Positions 22,501 through 26,605 of a stretch of DNA of 26,605 bases are shown piece after piece. The notes under the pieces were generated by a model, which was not told the origin of the DNA, did no database searches, and was given only the letters and a program-made list of their open reading frames with translations. How positions within the stretch are numbered: the stretch's first letter is position 1; every line of letters starts with the position of its first letter. Source of the stretch: JBFGCT01 sp041581055. Its GTDB lineage: Bacteria; Actinomycetota; Acidimicrobiia; Acidimicrobiales; Ilumatobacteraceae. Position numbers and translations under genes: made by a program. The stretch is from contig JBFGCT010000037.1 of NCBI GenBank assembly GCA_041581055.1, positions 1-26,605 of the forward strand, written 5' to 3'.

Positions 22501-24414
22501 GCGACCGACGGCGCCGGCAACCTCGTGATCACGCTGGACGAGGCCGACGGGTCGCAGGAGTGCTACTACGGCCCCTGCGAGTTCGAGTCGGCCCGCCTGC
22601 TCACCCAGAACAAGGCCGAGTTCGCCTACGGGCGGATCGAGTCGCGGCTGCTCGTCCCGGACGGCGGCCCCGGCCTCTGGCCGGCGTTCTGGAGCCTGGG
22701 CACCGACATCACGTACAACCCGTGGCCCGGCGCGGGCGAGATCGACATCATGGAGTACGTCAGCCGGATCCCGAACGAGATCTTCGGCACGATCCACGGC
22801 CCCGGGTACAACGGCGGCGGCAGCTTCAACGGGATCTACGACTTCTCGCCGGCCCGGGTCGACGAGCAGTACCACACGTTCACCGTCGAGTGGGAGCCGG
22901 ACCTGATCACCTGGTACGTCGACGGCATCCAGTACCACCAGGCCACCCCGGCCGACGTGGCGCCGAACCCCTGGGTGTTCGAGAAGCCGTTTTTCCTGTT
23001 GCTCAACTTCGCCATCGGCGGCAACTTCGGTGGAGCGATCGACCCCGACAACGTGTACCCGCAGGAGTACCTGGTCGACTACATACGCGTGTACCAGGGG
23101 CCCGACACCGCCGAGCGGTGGGAGGCGTCGTTCATGGACGACTTCGTCGGGTGGCAGCGGGTCACCGTGCCCTTCACCGACCTGACCCGCAGCGACGACC
23201 AGCCGGCGGGAGCACCCGACGACGGACTCACGCTCACCGATGTGTGGGGCTACGGATTCGATGTCGACGGCGGGACGGCCACCGGGTCGCTCACCATCGA
23301 TGAGGTCCGGGTCGATCCGGCTCCGCCGCCCACCGCCATCACGGTCACCAACCTCAACGACAGCGGATCCGGCTCGTTGCGCAAGGCGGTGTCCGACATC
23401 GCCGCCGGAGGCACGATCACCTTCGATCCGTCCCTGGCCGGCGGCACGGTAAACCTGTTCGGGCCGATCGTCCCGGTTCGGAACATGACGATCGACGGCA
23501 CCGGCGCCCCCGGGATCTCGCTTGACGGAGACGGCTTCGATCGGGTGCTCATCGTGGAGGGCGGGGTCGAGGCGACAATCAAGAGCCTCACGCTGACCAA
23601 CGGGATCGGTTTCCAGCTGGCCGGTTGCGTGCTGAACAACGGCATCTTGACCCTCGAGCTCTCGACGGTGACCGGTTGCGTGATGACCACCGACTCCGGT
23701 GACTTCTGGCAGGGCGGCGCCGGTGTTTACAACGGTGAGGGAGCCACCTTCACCCTGATCGACAGCTCGGTGAGCGGCAACATCAGCGGCCACGCCGGGG
23801 GTGGGGTGTTCTCGTTCTTCGGCACGACGACCACCATCGAGCGCAGCACGATCAGCGGCAACACCGCCGCCGACGTCGGTGGCGGCATGCGCTCCCTGGG
23901 TAACGTCGATGTGATCAACTCGACGATCAGCGGCAACACCGCGTCGGCCAGCTTCCACGGCGGTGCGGTGTTCGTGACCGACGGTGTGATGAACATGGTC
24001 AACACGACGGTTGCCGGCAACACGTCGACCGGCGGTACCGGCGATGTCTTCGTCGGGACCTTCACCGGCGCAAGTGCCACCGTGAACCTGACCAACACCA
24101 TCATCCAGAGTGGGCCCGGTAGCGGAGCCGCCTGTTTCCAGGGCTTCTTCGGGGCCGGTGCGGTCACGCTCAACTCCAACGGCGGCAATCTGGCGTCGGA
24201 CGGCACCTGCAACCTGACCGGCGCCGGTGACCTGCCCAGCACAGACGCTCTGCTCGGTCCGCTGGCCGACAACGGTGGCCCGACGCAAACCCACGCCCTT
24301 GGTGCCGGCTCCCCCGCCATCGATGCCGCCGATGGTGCCGCCTGCCCGGCCACCGATCAGCGTGGTGTTGCTCGGACCGGTGCTTGCGACATCGGCTCCT
24401 ACGAGCGCGAGTGA
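19531..24414 (+). CDS. Secreted multidomain GH16 beta-glucanase (laminarinase type) with CBM11-like, Calx-beta and beta-helix domains
   Basis: This 1627-residue exported protein starts at an ATG after AAGGGGAA. Residues 1-31 form a signal peptide. About 35-222 and 224-420 are two related Gly/Asp-rich beta domains. 421-612 is a CBM11/CIA30-like domain and 616-730 a Calx-beta domain. A second CBM11-like domain is split: 736-783, 893-936 and 1192-1265. Its first insert (784-892) carries STPTFDATTVDHTTVTLGGA and DVNGDGLDDLVFHF; its second (938-1190) is the GH16 catalytic domain. The active site is GEIDIME, nucleophile E1070, D1072 and acid/base E1075, the ExDxxE form of beta-1,3- and mixed-linkage glucanases. 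1268-1627 is a right-handed beta-helix ending in a choice-of-anchor Q motif (GPLADNGGPTQTHAL). Substrate is inferred as laminarin-like glucan. Confidence 0.92.
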   Translation: MRSRTRTPLRLALAAALAGGTLVAAQSTSSAVPPASEVSGIDDFEDNNAGDWIFFGGNAAGGGGGTADDRPREGAYYFSTGWGGNGTASGFYGGAFKNFDNAGQVAVPADPWFNVWIYQQSDTTVDQYTLELTLREDTDGDGWTSGAEDSIGLDTTFTTSDFDDRWKLLSAPLSSFADRGTGGNGVFDGNLDEVVIVFGGVQGAAGSVIEIDFDQFVLTPDGPLAFDDMEHGDPFGNGWFSFNGNVGGGGIGPNGADLPPANGGAFSLQTGWGSGGAAGFFGGFGRANPTDLSGTDHFNFWINPDAGQDYTLEVNLQEDDNGDRTINQPDDDEFQYNCVVGPSGPCAVAGGGWQLVSIPLGDFFDDNSFLFGGNGVLDAVPPAAGGNGELINVVVAVVSNTGADVTFRTDYWAFTNGPLGHRLVDDFESGLPFGSASPNGELIGFYTFQGDGTVAISTASTPPAPPLTAAGSPNNVMQMDVDVSSFAGYIHAFENPAVDAWVTQDWSTSVGISLWMFGTGSGTQMFIDILDNRNPGSTSDDAERWTVPFVDDFTGWQRLEFPFSSFVRKEIGNSAPNDGLGLFQMHGYALGTLGTGGPLTVYFDEVKLYGIAEPPELAVNFSKQNTFIEEGTTGDVGVKLNRPMGPDDPAEVTIDFATERANAVPGEEFTPTSGTLTFVNGGPSELFFPVETFDDTKFEGDEQIVIRLTNPVDVDRGALFQGSALIADNDPFDPKLLDDFEQGAFLWDTEGPVELDAVRTESTDPDARPGQDAVENVGVATVPVNVDIDVDGPVCNSGNGVVPIELLSTPTFDATTVDHTTVTLGGASETHVDKKTGVALRHVDDVNGDGLDDLVFHFRYDETGLPCDPQVLPFAGLTFGGQLVTNLETDAALIRDFPIGQDWTGTERLDFWYYGAGGGEEITVTLKDNRAPDPGPSGWELAWSDEFDEPAGSPPNPANWAYEIGDTTPDGKNGWGNEELQYYTDDPANAATDGAGNLVITLDEADGSQECYYGPCEFESARLLTQNKAEFAYGRIESRLLVPDGGPGLWPAFWSLGTDITYNPWPGAGEIDIMEYVSRIPNEIFGTIHGPGYNGGGSFNGIYDFSPARVDEQYHTFTVEWEPDLITWYVDGIQYHQATPADVAPNPWVFEKPFFLLLNFAIGGNFGGAIDPDNVYPQEYLVDYIRVYQGPDTAERWEASFMDDFVGWQRVTVPFTDLTRSDDQPAGAPDDGLTLTDVWGYGFDVDGGTATGSLTIDEVRVDPAPPPTAITVTNLNDSGSGSLRKAVSDIAAGGTITFDPSLAGGTVNLFGPIVPVRNMTIDGTGAPGISLDGDGFDRVLIVEGGVEATIKSLTLTNGIGFQLAGCVLNNGILTLELSTVTGCVMTTDSGDFWQGGAGVYNGEGATFTLIDSSVSGNISGHAGGGVFSFFGTTTTIERSTISGNTAADVGGGMRSLGNVDVINSTISGNTASASFHGGAVFVTDGVMNMVNTTVAGNTSTGGTGDVFVGTFTGASATVNLTNTIIQSGPGSGAACFQGFFGAGAVTLNSNGGNLASDGTCNLTGAGDLPSTDALLGPLADNGGPTQTHALGAGSPAIDAADGAACPATDQRGVARTGACDIGSYERE

Positions 24415-24431
24415 CAATTGAGTTCCAGTCG

Positions 24432-24471
24432 GTCCGCTCCGGTCGCCCGACGATTGACGACCGGAGTGGAC
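24432..24471 (+). terminator. Long hairpin after the GH16 gene
   Basis: GTCCGCTCCGGTCG (24432-24445) pairs with CGACCGGAGTGGAC (24458-24471) over 14 bp with one G-U and a 12-nt loop, extendable by two or three pairs at the base. It lies 17 nt after the stop codon. There is no U-tract, so it is a likely but atypical terminator. Confidence 0.65.
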
Positions 24472-24494
24472 TGAACTACGGTGACGACCAGGCT

Positions 24495-24510
24495 GTGGGA
24501 GCGCTCCCAC
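24495..24510. promoter_or_regulatory. CebR/CelR-type operator before the LacI gene
   Basis: A perfect 16-bp palindrome, GTGGGAGCGCTCCCAC. Its core TGGGAGCGCTCCCA is identical to the box bound by CebR in Streptomyces and CelR in Thermobifida, LacI-family repressors released by cellobiose. It lies 75 bp before the LacI-family start codon, suggesting autoregulation. Confidence 0.85.
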
Positions 24511-24534
24511 ATTCAGACATATGGCATCTCAAAC

Positions 24535-24566
24535 ATCATGGCATCGATCATGACTTCGATCATGAC
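24535..24566. repeat. 12-bp phased repeat in the LacI leader
   Basis: ATCATG recurs at 24535, 24547 and 24559, exactly 12 bp apart; the last two copies are parts of TCGATCATGAC at 24544-24554 and 24556-24566. It lies between the operator and the start codon. Confidence 0.7.
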
Positions 24567-24584
24567 AAGGCAAAGCGAGCACCT

Positions 24585-25622
24585 ATGGGACGGGTGAATC
24601 TGGAGGAGATCGGGCGAATGGCCGGAGTTTCACGGTCGACGGTCTCACGCGTCGTCAACGGCAGCCCCAACGTCAGTCCCGAGGTCAAGGCGAGGGTCGA
24701 GGCGGTGATCACCGAAACCGGCTATCAGCCCCACGCCGCCGCCCGGTCACTGGCCTCCAACCGAACCGGCGTGTTCGGCCTCGTGATTCCCAGTGCGGCC
24801 GAGGCACTCTTCGACGACCCCTACTTCGGTCGCCTGATCCTCGGGGTCACGTCGGCGACCAATGCCATGGGAGCGACGCTGGCCCTCTTCCTGTTCGACC
24901 AGGAGTCCGACGAGCACTCGATCATCCCTCGCGTCGTCAACTCGGGCTTGGTTGACGGCGTCATCGTGACCGCAACCCAGATGGGAGATCCCGTTATCAG
25001 ACATCTCCAGCGGGTCGAGATGCCGTTCGTGGTCGTCGGGCGTCCCGACGACGGTCGTGCCATGTTCTCGGTCGATGCCGACAACCGCGGTGGGGCCCGT
25101 TTGGCAGCCCACCACCTGGCCGGCCTCGGCCGAAGGAGAATCGGCCTTATCAGCCCGCCGTCGAACACCACGGCCGGTCTCGATCGTCGCAACGGCTTCC
25201 TCGAGGGCCTGGCCGAATCCGACATCGACATCGGCGAGCGCATCGCCGAGGGCAACTGGACCGAGGAGTCGGGTCGAGCCGCCATGGAAACCCTCTTGAG
25301 TGCTCCGACCCCCCGGCTCGACGCCGTGTTCGTCGGCTCCGACCGCATGGCCGCCGGAGCGCTGCGGGCCATCCGGGACGCGGGCCTGTCCTGCCCCGCC
25401 GACATCGCACTCGTCTCGTTCGACGGCATCCTGCCGCCGGATCAGACGGTGCCCCGGCTGACGTCGGTCGCCCAACCGGTGGCCGAGGTCGGCGAGCGGG
25501 CGGCCCGCCTCCTGCGTACGGTCGTCGACGGGTCCGTCACCACCCCCGAACACATCGTCTTCCCCACCCGGCTGGTCATCCGCGAGTCCTGCGGCGGCTC
25601 GAACCCAGCGGGCGGATCCTGA
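24585..25622 (+). CDS. LacI-family transcriptional regulator, CebR/CelR-like
   Basis: A 345-residue LacI-type repressor. The N-terminal helix-turn-helix is GVSRSTVSRVVNG with the hinge helix near AARSLASNRTG. The periplasmic-binding-like sugar domain follows (VFGLVIPSAAEALFDDPYFG, then DAVFVGSDRMAAGAL and LTSVAQP). The early DPYFG segment and DNA-reading helix resemble CebR, and the exact CebR/CelR box stands before this gene and before the next one. It probably senses a glucan-derived disaccharide and represses itself and the transporter. The ATG at 24585 has no strong Shine-Dalgarno. The frame is open upstream, but the conserved HTH begins right after this ATG. Confidence 0.9.
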   Translation: MGRVNLEEIGRMAGVSRSTVSRVVNGSPNVSPEVKARVEAVITETGYQPHAAARSLASNRTGVFGLVIPSAAEALFDDPYFGRLILGVTSATNAMGATLALFLFDQESDEHSIIPRVVNSGLVDGVIVTATQMGDPVIRHLQRVEMPFVVVGRPDDGRAMFSVDADNRGGARLAAHHLAGLGRRRIGLISPPSNTTAGLDRRNGFLEGLAESDIDIGERIAEGNWTEESGRAAMETLLSAPTPRLDAVFVGSDRMAAGALRAIRDAGLSCPADIALVSFDGILPPDQTVPRLTSVAQPVAEVGERAARLLRTVVDGSVTTPEHIVFPTRLVIRESCGGSNPAGGS

Positions 25623-25628
25623 GCGATG

Positions 25629-25653
25629 GGGCACGACGATCGGTCGTCGTCCC
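25629..25653 (+). terminator. Hairpin after the LacI-family gene
   Basis: ACGACGA / TCGTCGT pair around a TCGG loop (25633-25650), extended by GGG-CCC past one bulged base. It begins 7 nt after the stop and ends 3 nt before the next operator. There is no U-tract. Confidence 0.6.
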
Positions 25654-25656
25654 AGT

Positions 25657-25670
25657 TGGGAGCGCTCCCA
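25657..25670. promoter_or_regulatory. CebR/CelR-type operator before the sugar-binding lipoprotein gene
   Basis: TGGGAGCGCTCCCA, a perfect 14-bp palindrome identical to the core before the LacI gene. It lies 65 bp before the lipoprotein start. The adjoining promoter cannot be placed with confidence. Confidence 0.88.
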
Positions 25671-25734
25671 GATACTCACAGCAACCATGTCAAGCACAAA
25701 CCAGCACTACCCACTAACCGAGGAGAGTAATGTC

Positions 25735-26605
25735 ATGACCAAACTGAAACTTGGACGGCTCCTGGCCGTCTTCCTGACCCTGGCACTGATCGCCGCCGCC
25801 TGTGGTGGCGACGACAGCGCCGACGAGACCAGCACCGACGCCGACGAAACCACCGAGGAAACGAGTGCGCCCGCCGATTCGGGCGACGAAGAGGCGGCCG
25901 ATTCAGGCGAAGATGAGCCGGCTGATTCGGGCGAGGAGGTCACCCTCAAGCTCCTCGTCCACCAGAACCCGCCGATGGTCGAGTTCTTCGAGAGCTTCAA
26001 CGAGCAGTTCGAAGCCGACAACCCCAACATCAAAATCGACATGACGGTGGTGAACGCCAGCGATCTCGGCGTTTCCAACCAGACCCGGCTGACCGCCCAG
26101 GATCTCGACATCACCACCATTTCCGACAGCGGCTTCTCCGCTCCGGCGCAGCCCTACATGGAGGGCGTGGAGCCGCCGGCGTGGCAGACGCTCATCGAGG
26201 CCGGACTCATCATGGACCTGACCGACGAGGCGTTCGTGCAGAACTACGACCCGGCGGCGCTCGAAGCAGGCAGCTCGTTTGACGGACGGGTGTACGGTGT
26301 CCCGCTCGGCCGGGTCACCTACAGCGGCATGTTCGTGAACGAGGATCTCCTGACCGAGGTCGGCGTCGATCTCCCCACCACGTGGACCGAACTCGTCGCC
26401 GCCTGTGATGCGGTCAAGGCCGCAGGCTTCGAGTGCATGACCGCCGGTGGCGCCGACACGTGGCCCATCTTTGTCGGTTCCTACGGCCTGCTGGGCGCCA
26501 CCTACCCCGACCAGGCCGCACTGACCGAGGGCCTGTGGACCGGCAGCATCGCCTGGAACGACGACACCTCGACCGAGATGATCGAGAAGATGCAGACCTA
26601 TGCCA
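25735..26605 (+). CDS. ABC-transporter sugar-binding lipoprotein (3' partial)
   Basis: The frame starts at ATG 25735 after AGGAGAG (7-nt gap) and stays open to the right edge, giving 290 residues. A lipoprotein signal peptide (KLKLGRLLAVFLTLALIAAAC) ends at Cys22. An acidic low-complexity linker with repeats of ADSG(D/E)E follows to about residue 68. The mature part then reads VTLKLLVHQNPPMVEFFESF and FEADNPNIKIDM, with YGVPLGRVTYSGMFVNEDLL and LPTTWTELVAACD, typical of family-1 oligosaccharide-binding proteins. It should deliver a gluco-oligosaccharide to permeases encoded beyond the window, under control of the adjacent LacI-type repressor. The ligand is inferred from the operator type. Confidence 0.9.
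   Translation, partial: MTKLKLGRLLAVFLTLALIAAACGGDDSADETSTDADETTEETSAPADSGDEEAADSGEDEPADSGEEVTLKLLVHQNPPMVEFFESFNEQFEADNPNIKIDMTVVNASDLGVSNQTRLTAQDLDITTISDSGFSAPAQPYMEGVEPPAWQTLIEAGLIMDLTDEAFVQNYDPAALEAGSSFDGRVYGVPLGRVTYSGMFVNEDLLTEVGVDLPTTWTELVAACDAVKAAGFECMTAGGADTWPIFVGSYGLLGATYPDQAALTEGLWTGSIAWNDDTSTEMIEKMQTYA

Noticed and set aside
19537..24510. A 1657-codon open frame antisense to the GH16 gene
   Set aside because: It is a shadow of high-GC codon bias; the product is low-complexity Val/Arg/Gly/Asp-rich with no domain, while the plus strand has clear domains and a signal peptide.

Overview
The window is 26.6 kb of very GC-rich bacterial DNA with dense, short-spaced genes, many GTG or TTG starts and several 4-bp stop/start overlaps. 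The gene content points to a high-GC actinobacterium: a PASTA-repeat membrane protein of the PknB type, a luciferase-like (F420-type) oxidoreductase, a mycothiol-dependent-enzyme-like (MDMPI/DinB) domain, an ECF sigma factor, a sunset-domain protein, a leucine-codon attenuator before leuA and a CebR/CelR-type LacI operator. An Acidimicrobiia-like lineage is my best guess, but this is inference from gene style and not a phylogenetic result. I see no tRNA, rRNA, CRISPR array or insertion sequence.

Layout. 1-1555: C-terminal part of a PASTA protein cut by the window edge, with a 42-bp minisatellite in its cytoplasmic linker. 1556-1794: a tandem 62-bp palindromic repeat. 1795-3205: an MFE-2-type short-chain dehydrogenase convergent with an SCP-2 protein across a repeat-rich spacer. 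3264-6417 (minus): a tightly coupled operon of a membrane protein, a GNAT acyltransferase and an enolase-superfamily OSBS/NSAR. 6517-9380 (plus): serA, a small unknown protein and an LLM oxidoreductase. 9408-16171 (minus): an anti-sigma/MDMPI fusion, its ECF sigma factor, an NTF2-like protein, a CorA transporter, pyrF, a 3Fe-4S ferredoxin, a sunset-domain protein and leuA, which has a leader-peptide attenuator. 16613-19373 (plus): a DEAD-box helicase and an M20 peptidase.

19374-26605 (plus) is a beta-glucan utilisation region. It encodes a 1627-residue secreted GH16 laminarinase-type enzyme, a LacI-family regulator and an ABC-transporter sugar-binding lipoprotein that runs off the window. The GH16 promoter carries two LacI-type operators of the form TGYAAGCGRTTACA. 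The regulator and the transporter gene each carry the exact CebR/CelR box TGGGAGCGCTCCCA. This suggests two different LacI-family circuits: one for the extracellular enzyme and one for uptake of the released sugars.

The most interesting items are the GH16 catalytic domain nested inside a CBM11-like domain, the change of codon usage inside that same gene near 23.2 kb, the two operator classes, the leuA attenuator, and the tandem palindromes at 1587-1724.
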